A DNA stretch of 64,000 nucleotides from Asterella californica (lineage: Eukaryota > Streptophyta > Marchantiopsida > Marchantiales > Aytoniaceae): positions 4,340,001 to 4,404,000 of the forward strand of contig JAYKYS010000012.1 of NCBI GenBank assembly GCA_036924285.1, given 5' to 3'. Position numbers and translations under genes: made by a program. Within the stretch, counting starts at the first letter, position 1, and every line of letters starts with the position of its first letter. This document shows positions 23,466 through 36,000 of this stretch, piece after piece. The notes beneath the pieces were generated by a model. That model was not told the DNA's origin, searched no databases, and worked only from the letters and a program-made list of their open reading frames with translations.

Positions 23466-23649
23466 AAAAAAATGCTACATTGCGAGAACAGCTATTAATC
23501 AAAAAGAAATTATTTATGTAGCTTAAGAGATTATAACAGCTATTCAGATGCACAAAGTACGTAGCTTACAGGTGAAAAAAGTATATGCGAGATTCGAGAG
23601 TGGGAGAAGAAATTCACATGCTGTTTGTCTGACGATCTCAGTCCTGGCC

Positions 23650-23657
23650 TATATATA
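23650..23657 (+). promoter_or_regulatory. TATA box of the O-methyltransferase gene
   Basis: TATATATA lies in the context GGCCTATATATACAG, about 110 bp upstream of the start codon. The equivalent region is conserved upstream of the truncated copy. The transcription start is inferred to lie about 30 bp downstream. Confidence 0.6.
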
Positions 23658-23767
23658 CAGCCACGACGATCCTACCAGATATGAACTCGGAAGCTTTCCT
23701 AAGGCTGCTGCTCGCTCGTTACTGATTCAAGAGAACTCTTCGTTTTCATTGCTACCTCTACCACTTC

Positions 23768-25513
23768 ATGATGTGTACAGAGGCGAATGGCCACGGAAAT
23801 GGTCATGTTGTTGACCAGTACCACAATTCCGAACGCGGGATTGCAGCAGCGATGCATTTAGTTCAAACCACTGCATTGCCTTTCGCTCTGAGAGCTGCGA
23901 TGAAGTTAGGAATTTTCGACATTCTTAAAGAAGCTGGTCCAGATTCTCAGCTTACAGCGGAAGAGATTGTGAGCCGCATAGCCAATCCTAAGGCAACTGC
24001 ACCTGATTCGAAGAAATTGGATCTTCTTTTACGACTGTTAGCTTCCCACAACATTGTGACAGAGCTCGTTGAACAAAGTCCGAGCCAAGCCAATGGTGTC
24101 GAAAGACGATATGGTACAACTGCAACGGTGGAATGTCTGAGGAGCAGTGTTGGCGAATCTTTAGCTTCACTCCTCCTCTTGCATACCGATCCGCTGTTCG
24201 TAGGAACTATGGATTACTTGGATGAGATAATTCTGGACGACACTGCGCAAGCCTCCGCTCTTGCTAATGGAACAGAGGTTTTTCAATGTATAAAGAATGG
24301 TTCTGCACTTGGCAAGTTGTTCAACAGAGCTATGGCTGATGCCACGACCTTCATGATGTCGCTGTTGCTACAAACGTACAAAGGTTTTGAAGGGTTGAGT
24401 TCACTAGTCGATGTGGGAGGTGGAATCGGTGCGAATCTGGCTGTTGTTCTATCCAAGTATCCGCAACTTCGAGGGATCAATTTCGACCAGCCCCATACTG
24501 TCGCTTGTGGACTTCAAGTACAAAGTAAGCTTCTAAACCGTGGACCACACAACCCCTAGTCCTGTGAGTCCCACGTTAGTCCTCTCACACGGTTACCGGA
24601 TCATCAATGTTCTCTGATGTTATCTCCAGCCCCCCTCTCGACGCAGAGGATGCTTAGTTTTCGATTCGTAAAGCGTATATCCGATGAAGCTGGAGACGAA
24701 CGAAGCTGCATTCAAAAATGTTCGCCCGTGGCATATTTATAGTATTCCCAGTGATACAATCAACCATTTTTACATGCATTTAGGCCATAGATTACGTATT
24801 TGGGTATCAGACAGGCCTGAAGTTGATGAAGAAGTGAGGCAAGATCCTCTGGTAAACTACACAGTGACTGTACATTAGACATTATGACTGTTTTTGTTGA
24901 ACTTCTGTCTGGATTTACGTGCCAGGATTGGAACATATAGCCGGTGACTTCTTCGTAAGTGTCCCGGAAGGAGATGCTGTCTTTATGAAGGTACGTGATC
25001 GTACCTAAGGACAGGACAGATACAACTCTATATGCGAGTGGTCTATTCTAGAAGTACAGAGTCCGCGGTGTTCTGCTATGGTTTTTAACTTAAGAATGTA
25101 GCTACTACTGTCTGGTAGTCTGTTATGAGCACTACCAGCTTGATGCTAGCTAGGTTTGAGCTGAAGTTACTTTTGTAGACTCATATGGCGCTTCCATTGC
25201 ATATGGACCTGTGTAGTGGGTTTTGCATGACTGGAGTGACGAGCTTTGCATCAAGATCCTGAAAAATGTTGAAAAAGCACTACCTCCACACGGCAAGGTG
25301 ATCAACATAGATGCAGTACTACCGGAAGTCTCAGATTCTTCCGTGAAGACCCAAACTGGATTGGCTAGTCAGTTACTGATGATGACTTATAATGACGGGA
25401 AGGAACGAACCCTCCGTGAATTCCAAAGCCTTGCCAAAGCTGCTGGATTCTTGAGGGTTGAAGTTGTGGCCACCGTAGTTGATCAAACTGTTCTGGAGTT
25501 CTACAAGTGTTGA
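23768..25513 (+). CDS. Caffeic-acid-type O-methyltransferase, three exons
   Basis: Exons 23,768-24,524, 24,926-24,990 and 25,217-25,513 join in frame (introns begin GTAAGC and GTACGT and end CAG and TAG) to give 372 residues, normal for plant COMT-like enzymes. These transfer a methyl group from S-adenosylmethionine to a phenolic hydroxyl. The N-terminal region (about residues 20-120) is the dimerisation domain, with [14 protein letters not shown]. The SAM-binding motif [12 protein letters not shown] lies at about 213-223, then INFDQPH, and [18 protein letters not shown] spans exon 2. The catalytic base is His278 in LHDWSDE, with Glu337 in GKERT; the intermediate acid of alfalfa COMT falls, by spacing, on Asp306. 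A TATA box is 110 bp upstream. Two ATGs open the frame (23,768 and 23,771). The substrate cannot be read from sequence. Exon structure is inferred, not observed. The gene sits between direct repeats and has a truncated second copy at 43.4-44.1 kb. Confidence 0.9.
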
Positions 25514-25567
25514 ACAAGACGCTTCCGTACTATCGGTACAGAAGACACCAACATAAACATGATTGTT

Positions 25568-25675
25568 GGCTTGTGCGGATCCAGAGTCGGATGGTGAACC
25601 CCGACCTCCTGGTTCTCATAAGCGACCAGGTACTCGCTAGTGGGATACTGCAGGGGGTGGTGTAATCCGTGTAAG
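25568..25675 (+). repeat. O-methyltransferase flanking repeat, copy R3
   Basis: Starts GGCTTGTGCGGATCCAGAGTC 55 bp after the O-methyltransferase stop codon and ends GGTGTAATCCGTGTAAG. It is in the same orientation as R1, about 2.2 kb away. It is more diverged from R1 and R2 than they are from each other. Confidence 0.65.
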
Positions 25676-25689
25676 AGGTAAAAGGTCTA

Positions 25690-28600
25690 CGGAGACAACT
25701 GCTCTTTAAAACGAAAAAACATTATCATAGTACTATTTTCAGATCTTTTTATTGCTAGTACATAAAATATCACAAACCAGATAGCGTAACGGTTACTCAA
25801 GTTGAATGTGGACAGTAAATTTGACTTACTATATTGGTAGCGTGGTGTTATATGGTCTAGAAAGGCAATCTTACAAAATTCGATGCACCTGAAGGATACG
25901 AAGTGCACCATATGAGTAGATAAATCAATACGATCAATAGATTTTAAACAATCGAAGAGCTAGAAATTTCCCTAAATTTTAAGGGTGGTTCTTCAGTCTA
26001 GACCATTTTTCCTACATTATCATTGTATATTTTCCAGTACATTCTGTTTCGCACGGGCTTTTCATTCCCACATTAAGAAACTGAACAAGCATTTCCAGCA
26101 TGCAGTGATGAATGTTCAAGTTTAAGTTGGTACGTACCATATCATTAGTTGTTTATTGAATGATGGGGCCAACGCTTCAGGCCATCAAGTACTCACCTGA
26201 GCCTTATCAATATTGCATTTGGCAAAGGATACTGATCTATAAATTTTACTGTCCGAACAGTAGAATCGGATCCTGATCTCCTTGCACAAGCTGAGCTCGT
26301 TCCCGTGGGATCTGCGCACTATATGAGGACGGCTGATTCGTAAAGTGAATTCTTCCGCTGGTGAACAATTAAACGTTTGAGTCTGCTCTCAGTCCGCTGC
26401 ATGCGTTGTGAGAGCACAAACTAATTTTGAGCAATCTCTGACGTAAGTGGAAATCGTTATTCATCCTTCTTTGTCCAAAACTCGTCGGTACTAGTCCGAA
26501 TGGTCACAATCCCTGAGGTCTGCACAAGAAGGAAGTGGTGAGAGTTGGACATATGCAAGCTCTCTCACCACGAGACACAAAGAGCTTATTATCAAGAATC
26601 TCAATGCAATTACAGAAAAATGTTGGACAATTTGATGCATCAAGCGCAAACGTCACAGTCCGATCCTTACTTCTTCAAAATGCCGAGCTTCCATATCTAC
26701 GGCGTCAGAAGAATCATCCACGGTCCACGGACACCCATATGATGCTACAAAACTTGTTAATGAGCTTTGTGGCTTCTCACGTCGTCTTCTCAACTTCGAT
26801 TCTTGTCCACTTCAAATTTCAGCACCTTTGACCTGTTCCAGCAGTTGTGGTATAGTGGAAGCACTACAGTGATAGTGACTTGCTGGAAATTGTGATGGAA
26901 TCTGTTGAGTCTTTGTGGTTCCTCTTTTCCAGGAAGAGCTCTGCAAGCCTGTTGTTACAAGCAAACAAGAATTAAACACAGCGACGCGTCTGATCCGTGA
27001 AAACTATGATCGACGTAGAAATAAAGCATCACAGAAGTGTGTGATCCGTGAGAAGTATGACGGTAATAGACAGAAAGCATCCGACGAGTCGAGGAGTGAA
27101 GACTGTGGCTGAAGGAACAGAAAGCAGTAAGCATTAGGCGTGCGTGTAGAAGATCTAGAGGACTCGGAAGAGGAAGTGCACTTGCATTTTGAATTTGAGA
27201 AGTGGCGGGCTTTTCTTGTATTCGCGTTGTCTCACTCTTCTTGTGTGCACAGTGACAGTATTTGTATCACTTTTGCTTTTATTAAATTATCTCCTCAAAA
27301 GTTATTCACTAATTTATTTCACTTTGCGTAGCTCCATAATACTAAAAGTATTTTGTACTATGCTGCGATGAGAAAAGAATATATTATATCTATTGTCTCA
27401 TTATGCTCTTTAAGTCTACTCTAATGTACTTAGTCTACCACTACTGGGTGCTTTTGCTTTTCAACCATTATAATATATGCCTAATTATGTGAAGTCAGCT
27501 GCGGTTCGAGGTCACATAAAACAACATGCAATAAAATAAACTCTGACATCTCTTAAAAATCTTCTTCCCAAATGTTGATTACAGGAGATCTCTGTTACAG
27601 TAAGGAAATATTAAACATGTATTTAAGTAGTAATTAGTACTTAAAAATCAGCTGCGTTAAAGGGCTTTCCTCTCTACCCCTTGCGGTTCTATACAAATAG
27701 GTAATATGTTTGAAGTAAAAAGATGATGTATCTGTTAAGAATCTTCTTATATAGACGAGAATTTATATTATCTATATCGGTTGGACCAAAATTCTGTACA
27801 AAAAAATCTACGTAATCATGTAAAATCAGTTACGGTTCCCTACCTAGTAAATCCTAAATCACCCTTTTCGAGAGTCTTAGTCCCATATTAAACGCTCTGC
27901 TGAGGTGAAAGTATTTCTCATCTGAGAATTTCGGGAAATTGAAGAGAGAATATATATTCTCACTTCAAATTTTGGTTCTGTCACATGCAAGTGAAAAACT
28001 GAAAACTCCGAACTGCATGTCCCGATGTATAGTCCAAGTTAAAAAGTTTCCGCTGATGGAGCCTTTATCAGCCGAAATTAAACAGTGGATAGAAAGTCTC
28101 ACCACCATGATATTACTCTATCGTGGTCTTCTGAGACAAAGACTCTAAGTCTTCTAAAACTGTCTCAACATGGACCATCAGATTTACGTACTATGCTGTT
28201 CTAATCGGTTAATAAAGTTCATACTCCATCGTTAAAAAGTACGTTAACAAAAGATAATTCCATCTCACCCTTCGTCGGGTCCTTCGGTTGAGTTTCGTAC
28301 ACAAGAGTTACTGTAACATGTTTCAACTGCAACTAGACATACGTTTAAATTTGATTTGTTAATTTAATAAAACGTGTTACTGGTAGTGGTTGTTTCTTGA
28401 CTCACGTCAAGATAATGTCACTTTCGTCACAAGGAAAATATATAGTAAGGTATATAGCCTAACCTGATGTCAGTTCTATGTTAGATAACACAGAACTACA
28501 TTTCTCAACATATTAACTTGGTCTACTTTGGTTCTTTTGCTTATTCTTGAAAAACAATGTCGGTCTTAGAAGAGTAATGTGACGCTGAATGCATCCAAGC

Positions 28601-29620
28601 AGGTATGAGTCAGAGGTTCGGCGAACTTTGTCGTGTTGTGACCCGTCAACATCCCTACTTACTAACTGGGCAGTTCAGTAGAGAGGTCCCTTGACACTGA
28701 AACTCTTTTTGAAATTACAATTGTAACGCTTAAAGATTTCATAAATGAACTACTGTAAGTTCTTGTTATTAGGTCTAAATGGAGTTTCCTACAAAAGTTC
28801 TTGTTCACTTCCCTGCATAAAAGGTATGAAGAAAAAAATAACCATGTCTGTAAAGATCTTCAGTACATTTGTCTTTAAAGGCGAAAAGTAATAATGGGTA
28901 GATTCATTATGACTATAACAGCCAACGTACCGACTCCAGAGAGCCCATCGCAGGTCGCGGGTCTGAGTACCACCAGCTTACACCGGAGACATGTCTACTC
29001 CCGTTAGGCACCAACGAACCGTTAGGGGTCATCTCGTTGATAGAGCCTGTAATCTCGTTGATAGAACGTCCAAGCACCGACGCTGGAGAGACACTTTGTA
29101 ACTCTTACGGGAAACCTGTGATTCTAATCATGTGTAATGGATAATTACTTGAAAATTCAAGGTCACAAAACTAGTCTTTCCATATATATTCCGTCACTGA
29201 ATGATAGTAACAGAACTGACCTTTAGCTAAGGGGAAAGAGCAATGAACAACGACATCTAGACAATTAAGTTTAAGGATGGGATTTCATTGGTTCAAGGAT
29301 GCATTTCATGGAAACAATCATTTGTTGTAACCATACAACCTAGAAGTCTTATATGACAAATCATACGAGTTATACTTATGATCAGTGGGATTGTACACTC
29401 TGAGTTTGATTAATTAAATCATTTAGTTGGATGGTTCATTCTTTTTACAAACTCTTTTATTTATTTAATGTCAATTAAAAACTTCAACAAAAAACTTTAA
29501 ATATTTCAATAGTATATTCTAAAATTATTAATATATATTTTGAATATATTATACGTGTGCACAAGGTTTACACTACCGATTGAGTTTCCTCCAGAATATG
29601 GATGGTCAAAATCTTTAGAG
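25690..29620. other. Intergenic, mostly unrecognised
   Basis: No supported genes. A 51-bp (17-codon) imperfect repeat occurs at about 26,991-27,092, both copies carrying TGATCCGTGA and an AAAGCATC block; it lies inside an open frame at 26,915-27,112 that I do not trust as a gene. A 20-bp echo (ATCTCGTTGATAGA at about 29,030 and 29,052) is minor. The rest is AT-rich. Confidence 0.4.
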
Positions 29621-29630
29621 GCATTGTCCC

Positions 29631-29658
29631 GCTACCCCTAAGGATCCTTAGGGGTAGC
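29631..29658. repeat. Perfect 28-bp palindrome
   Basis: GCTACCCCTAAGGA is followed with no spacer by its exact reverse complement. It is GC-rich in a strongly AT-rich region and lies about 410 bp outside the left edge of block Q1. Confidence 0.9.
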
Positions 29659-29786
29659 TAAACTGTGTAAAGAATCCAGCTTTTAGAGATAATATTTCAA
29701 ATTATTTCATATTTATTAATTAGATGTAAAAATGTAAGAAATATATGTTATATAAGGTATATGTATAACTTTCAGTTAACGAACTA

Positions 29787-29812
<26 letters not shown>
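29787..29812. repeat. (AT)n microsatellite
   Basis: About 13 uninterrupted AT dinucleotides between the 28-bp palindrome and block Q1. Confidence 0.9.
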
Positions 29813-29820
<8 letters not shown>

Positions 29821-30030
29821 TAAAATATAACGAATAAAGATAGTACAATATAAATAGCAACTTTTAGTGTAAGTAGCAAAGTAAAGTAAAATATATTAAG
29901 CAACTTTTAATGCTATAACAATTATCTCAAGATAAAATTTAGAATAAAAATCAACATATATTACATATTGCATATGACATCCAAAGTTTTGAGTAATGAT
30001 CCCAAGCGAAATATGAAAACGAGCAAATGA

Positions 30031-30066
30031 GAGAAAAGAAAACAAATGAACAAGCATAGGAGATCG
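30031..30066 (+). repeat. Outer palindrome arm segment L1
   Basis: These 36 bases are the exact reverse complement of 63,965-64,000, the last bases of the window. They show that the palindrome continues outward beyond block Q on both sides. Confidence 0.9.
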
Positions 30067-30070
30067 GGCT

Positions 30071-33000
30071 AGCAAAGGACTGACAAAGGAAACAACACCA
30101 AAGACCATAATATTGTCGGTGAACCACAAAGAGCAAAGAAAAGACAAAGAAGCCACGGACACATCGAAAAATAAGACAAACAAATGAACGATAGAAACAA
30201 ACAAAAAGGACAGTGGAACTTCAAACTACGAAATGAGAATGGATGATTAGCGACGAGAAAAGGAACCGCAAAGAACAACGAGAGACAAAAAAATATAAAA
30301 ACCTAACTAACCAAGAGTAGACAGAGAAAGAAAGGACAACCGCAGGAAAGACGGGTGATAAAAAACAACTGACTAACAGCCAGGAAAAAAGAAAAGGAGT
30401 ACGCTCAAGCAAAATTTATTTTTTCAGAAAAACGTCTTTATAATACTTTCAAAAGCTTATTCAACTGTAGTCTTGAAAAGATATTCAAACAAGACAATGT
30501 CTAGAAAATGGTTGAGGACGGTTGTACTTTGAAATACAAAGAAGACATGAGAAATTAGATATTAAGGAACAAGACATGATTATAGAAACTCATTTCCGCA
30601 TATTATATATAGAGACTCATGGGCCATCTCACGGAAATTATATATATATATACTTTATATATTATAATAATATATCATATATAATAATTGTATGCAAATA
30701 ATTTTATTAAATACTCCGTAAATATTAGATTTTGTATAATCATGAATCAGTTTCCATACTTTCCGTCAACTGATAATTGAATAAAATTTTTGGTGAATAT
30801 GCAATGAGTAATTTATAAATCTTACAATGAACAATTTTTTGTACTTTGCTTGGTTTCAACCAATTATAAACATGTGTTGATAGTTTAAATGTGTTCCACA
30901 TATTTATAATTTACATATCTACTAGAATTAAAAATATACATTTTTCTCTAGATGAAATTTAAATATATTTTATTTTGTCTCTGATCATTGACTATGTATT
31001 GAATTTTCTTTATAAATTTTCCATTATTTATTTTAGTCTTTATTTTAAGTTGTTTTACCCATTTTTACCACTTCATTACTGATAAGATAGTTAATATTAT
31101 CAAATACTTAAAGTAATCGTTTTATTAGGTGGTACATTTGTTGCTACTGGAGGATGAATGATCATTCGGGATCATCCACACCTATTTTCGTGAAATTACT
31201 TCAACTTATATGTCAAAACCAATTGCGAACTGGATCTTAATTAAACATTATTTTTACAAAATCTAATTTCCTCTTTTCAAATTAGTATCTAGAATATCAT
31301 CAATGATAAATTGATATCTGAAAAAACCTTATTTAAATCATTTTCTAAATTTTATTTCTCATATTTTTAACTATTATTTAGAATTTTATCACTTAATAAA
31401 TACTGAACTCTAAAACTATTTCTAGCTAAACTAGTTTTGTTTTGTTGATATAAAAAAAATTTTGATGTGTATATTTCATAATTATGAGATAATAAAGCAT
31501 GCATTTGTATATTTTATTTAAAATATTGAATATTATGAACTTGACAATGTTCTGACTTCCATATTATTGTAAGATGTTGCATATCATGTTAGTATTCATT
31601 TATATAGTATAGTTAATGCAATTGAATGGAACGAACCACAAAAAAAAGCTTATCCACCTGTTCACACAATTGAATATGCATGCTGGATGAACTCCGGGGA
31701 ACTTTTGCTCATTTAATGTTATTGAGAATATATATATATATTAAATAAGTATAAAAAAATAAAATATTTTATAAACATTATTTGTTACCCATGTCTGGAA
31801 ACACGGAGAGAGTAGGAGATAATCCATAAGTCTTGACCCTAGTGTCGCGCTTCAGAAGGTACAAGACCAAGACTCCACACTCATTAATACATTAATATAC
31901 TCTGAGGTATTAAATTAACCTCCTGTGTATGGAGGAGGTGAATATGCAGGTACTCTGACTACTGAAACAATCGGTCTGCTTTCACATCTTACATTAGATT
32001 AGAACCAAACGGATCGTTGTAACACTTTATACAAATGGCAGTGTTAGAACTAAATTTTCAGTTATTTATAAACGACTTGAAGTGATATCCCTAAATAACA
32101 TGCAGAACTCTTTACTAAGTAAAAAGATCAATTAGTTAATCTTTTGATTTTGAAGTTTATAAGAATAAAAAACTATTTTTAATCAGTTTTTCTTTTAAAA
32201 TAGTATTTAAGAAAGCAACACACATACTTGTTATTTGGATTTTCACCAATCTTGAGTGACCTCTCCGAGAATGTAACGTTTCATTGAATCACTGTATTTT
32301 AATTACTTTCCATCAAGTGAAATTTAGTATATCATTTATACACCGTATGGAAGTATATTTCACGTGTAAAATATGATATATGTATATCACCTTCATGTCT
32401 ATGATTAAAATAGGTTCACACTCGATTGAAAAGCTAATAAATCCTAGATTTTAATAACTTGTGTTTTTTAACTAGTTGTGTAATTCAACCTATAATAATT
32501 GTGAGACTGATTTACTTGAAATTACTTCACTATATACGTTATATAAACTAGGTCTTTATGTCATATGACTACGGAAATGTGAAAGGTTAGACATTAGACT
32601 GAAAAGAGAATTTTCTATCGAGTACTCTTTATTCATATGTACGGATTCTTTCGTAGCAGCGAAGTAGGGTGGTTCCTTGAACCAGGTCAGATGCCTTGGT
32701 TCCAGGTTTCAAAGTTTGCCGTACTCAACCACTTCGTTGAGACGTTCCCGTGGTTAGCTCTTGTTCCCCCTGACAATGGTTTCCTGCTTGGGTAGGTTTC
32801 CCGACAAAGGGGTAACCTGTCATGTCCTGTTACTATCTATTTTCCATTTCCTGCAGTTTCCCATTGTACTAAAGCTTCTTCGCTTAACGCATAAATAAGG
32901 AAAAAAGGAAGTGTGAAAATCATATAGGTCTGTTAATGTAATCGTCAGGGTGTAATACTATCCTAGCCAATTAAGAACGCTTAGCATGCATATATATTCA

Positions 33001-33162
33001 ACTTCTCCATCTGATATATATATTCACCCTCTCATCTTCCGATGGAGAAGGCAATATAAATATGACCTTTTAATCCGTGGATAAACTTGTAAAGAAGGAT
33101 ATAATATTATTTTTCTAGAAAGTGTTTTTTGATGAATTGGGGGCTGAGTGTTGCACCACGCT
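30071..33162 (+). repeat. Block Q1 (direct repeat of 60,637-63,964)
   Basis: Starts AGCAAAGGACTGAC and ends TTGCACCACGCT. It matches 60,637-63,964 in the same orientation throughout, at roughly 95% by eye. It is shorter than Q2 because of a loss of about 170 bp near 30,475 and the loss of hairpin arms near 31,905-31,935. It contains the double-hairpin repeats listed separately and no recognisable gene. GGCT precedes it and TACAGTTTAT follows it; both are absent at the Q2 junctions. Confidence 0.9.
31669..31944 (+). repeat. Double-hairpin repeat unit in Q1, hairpins collapsed
   Basis: Opens with GAATATGCATGCTGGATGAA, the family junction motif, and closes at about 31,944 with GGAGGAGGTGAATATGCAGG. 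Compared with the Q2 copy (62,658-62,760), both terminal hairpins have lost their left arm and loop; only the right arms remain. Confidence 0.65.
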
Positions 33163-34694
33163 TACAGTTTATTCTTTGATTTTTTCCAAGTGTACAACCG
33201 AAAAAATTGACCAGACAGATTCTCACAAGAGCAGACTTTTAAAGTTAGAATACTTTCAAATTTCTGTTTTCCCCTTTGAACTCTCCCTTTGCTTTCATGA
33301 AGAGTGAAATAGGAAGTAGTGTGAGGAAACACGATCGCAAACGAAAGAGCACAGGAGGGAAAAATTATTTTAGTGGAAAAAAGTTACATATGTTTTAAAT
33401 GTTTTTGTTTGTTGGGAAGGTGACGATACATCTGATGAGCTGTACTAATGAAGAAAAGGGATACAGCAGAGCGTACTTACACCGGGAGCAACTGGAACTC
33501 CAGTAGATTATTTATTAGGTGGAGGTCTAGGGCAAGACCCAAGTGTGTAGGAAGTGCAACCCATCCAACACAGTGGTCTGGGTAGAACTTTTCCGGACCG
33601 GAAATTATCCGAGTGCAATGAACGGGAGCTGGTTTATATCCATCATTTATTGATATTTTTGGTTTTTAATAAGTAATTTGCCATCATGTAATATTTAGCC
33701 TTCAAAAATCCAACTGTTCACCATTTTAACCCGACTTTTCCAGCGAGTTGAGAATACCAAGAATGCCGGTTAGCCCCGAGACTTTATCCAGCAGCCAAGA
33801 GTCAAAAACCTACATACCACCTAGTTGACTAACTGGCTACCATAAGAAGCCCAAAGGATAACGAAGTGAACAACAAGCTAAAGTTCACCCGCAAAACCAG
33901 ACAAGAACCAAAGCTGCAATGACTAATAGGGGAATCAAAGTTGGAATCTTTTCGAAAGATTTTGGATCCACAGTAGTAGGGAGTTACTAATTCGGCAAGA
34001 CCTTGGTGGGTGTTTCCTGTTGACACTTCTGGAAGTGTTCATAGATAAACATCTTCAGTGTTCTCTTAACGAACTTTTACTCTTCTTCTGCAGTAAAGAA
34101 TCTATGGCTCTGAATAATTATTCTTGGTGTTAAAATTAAAAAGTGATGTCTACTCACAAAGAAGATCCAGAATGAACCACTATCCTACAGAAAGTTATCC
34201 ATAATCAATTATGATATTTTATCTCTCAGCTGTTGAAGAATATTTTTTCTTAACTTTGACGCACCTTAATGACAAATGCTATGCTGAACAACCATCAACA
34301 TGTTACGAAACCGAAGTTGATGTACATTGAGTGCGATGTCGGTCTATCTCAAGCGACCGTGTCGGAAGGACTTGAAGGTCATCTAATGCCAAATAGAACA
34401 GCTGCTGAATCGGAAGCGTTGGAGCGCAGATTTGAAAATTGAAACAGACATTAAAAGACAGAAACTTGAGGTTTCAAAAAATCATGTGTATAAGAAAACT
34501 CAAAAATGAAAAAGGAAACACGAAAACTTAGAGACCGTAAAAGTACTATATATTTTTGATACAAAGATGTGGATTCTGTCTTCAACTCAAACACCTTACA
34601 CACAAAATATAATAAATCTTTAAAATAACACAAAATATTTTACCCATTACAAAGAAATAAACTTCTAACGAATAGTTCTCCTAAAAAATATAGT

Positions 34695-36000
34695 TTTTAA
34701 TCTATGACCAAACTCTTCTACGAGGAAAAGTTCAGCATAATCATAAACTAAAGATTCTACATATTCCTCTCTTCCATAGAAGAAGATGAATATATATATA
34801 TGCACGATTGCTCTCTTGTATAGATGTAGTAGGAATGTGAATATCTTTCCTCACTGCCTTTTACATCAAATGCTATTTTTTCCTATCAGAAAACGTGTAA
34901 GCGTTATATAGAAATATTATAATAGATTATTATAAAAATCCAATAATCTATAATTAATATGTGTTAACTAGTCTCGGAGGTGCCAGCAGATCCATATATA
35001 ATCCATAAGTGAGGCACGGACTGACATGTGCGCTGCTGGTGATATAAGTGATTTGTTTACCAAAAAATGTCATTTCATGTACATATTAATTTATGCTCTA
35101 ACTCCTCCCACCGGAAGAAAAGATATAATTCACTTCATGTACACTTAGAAAGCCGGAGGGCTTTCTACTGTGTATGAGATGAATATATCTTCTCTCTCAT
35201 GAATATACATGCAAGATCAACTTCGGAGAACTTTTCCTCTCTTGTTGTTATCAGAAAAGGATATAAAGTGTTAAGCAAAAATCCTATACCAAAGAGACAT
35301 GAAAGATCAAAATATTCTATTAAGTGTCAACTGTTTACCGGCCTGGAGACACTAAATACCCAAACAAAAACCATAAGAGGAGCACTGAGAGACACACTCT
35401 CTAAAGTACATCTGCGAGATGTTGATAACCCCAAAGTACATTTGATTAAATTTTAATTTATTATCTAACCCTTCTCAATGAAAAGATTAGGTAATAAATT
35501 AAACCCGTAAGAAGAGGTGAATTAATATGCATGCAAAGTGCACTTCTGGCCGAGAAGAAAAAGAAAACAAACGTTTAAACAGATCACAGAATTATCATGT
35601 GCAATTGGCTGAAAACTGCTTCAAAATTATTTAGTTAAAAATACATTAACAGTATGGAGTAAAGCGCAGACTTAAAGGGGAGACTGGTGCTCGACTTGGT
35701 TTGAAAATACATGAATGAGATAAAGTTACAGAGTTTTCTAAATTTATTTGACAAAATCTGAACTGCTAAAATCAAAAACCACTTGGTTAACTTGATAACA
35801 AAGGATCACTGCAGTTAAAAAAACCCATAAACAACTAACATAGACTGAACCTTTTTATGGTATAAAGACTTATGGATTTTACGAATAAAAGTATTTTCTT
35901 AACTTTAATTGTAACCTAACCTTTCTAAGAAAAAACTTTAAAACATAAATTAAAACCATGCATATGTTCCCTCTACCGGACTTGGAAGGGAGGGTGAATA
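34695..36000 (+). repeat. Head-to-tail run of double-hairpin repeat units
   Basis: Three consecutive units are visible between four terminal modules. Modules: hairpin 1 at 34,695-34,752 with hairpin 2 at 34,761-34,792; a 26-bp imperfect foldback at 35,128-35,184 around GGAG; hairpin 1 at 35,452-35,503 (TTTAATTTATTATCTAACCC with its complement); and hairpin 1 near 35,897-35,955 with hairpin 2 at 35,960-36,000. Each module is followed by a GAATAT/CATGC junction (about 34,790, 35,197, 35,523 and 36,000) and then a related unit start such as GCATGCAAAGTGCACTTC. Unit lengths are about 330-480 bp. No conserved open frame is shared between units. Confidence 0.6.

Noticed and set aside
23548..23814. 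Open frame of 88 codons upstream of and overlapping the O-methyltransferase start, also open in the truncated copy
   Set aside because: It contains the TATA box and the presumed 5' UTR, and ends inside the real gene in another frame. Its conservation is explained by the recent duplication of the whole region.
24684..24878. 64-codon ORF between exons of the O-methyltransferase
   Set aside because: It lies within intron 1 as defined by the frame-preserving GT-AG junctions and has no similarity to the enzyme.
30069..30412. Overlapping minus-strand ORFs rich in Phe, Ser, Leu and Cys at the start of Q1, and similar ones at 60,599-60,838
   Set aside because: The plus strand is a purine-rich low-complexity stretch; the frames differ between Q1 and Q2 by indels, so they are not conserved as protein.
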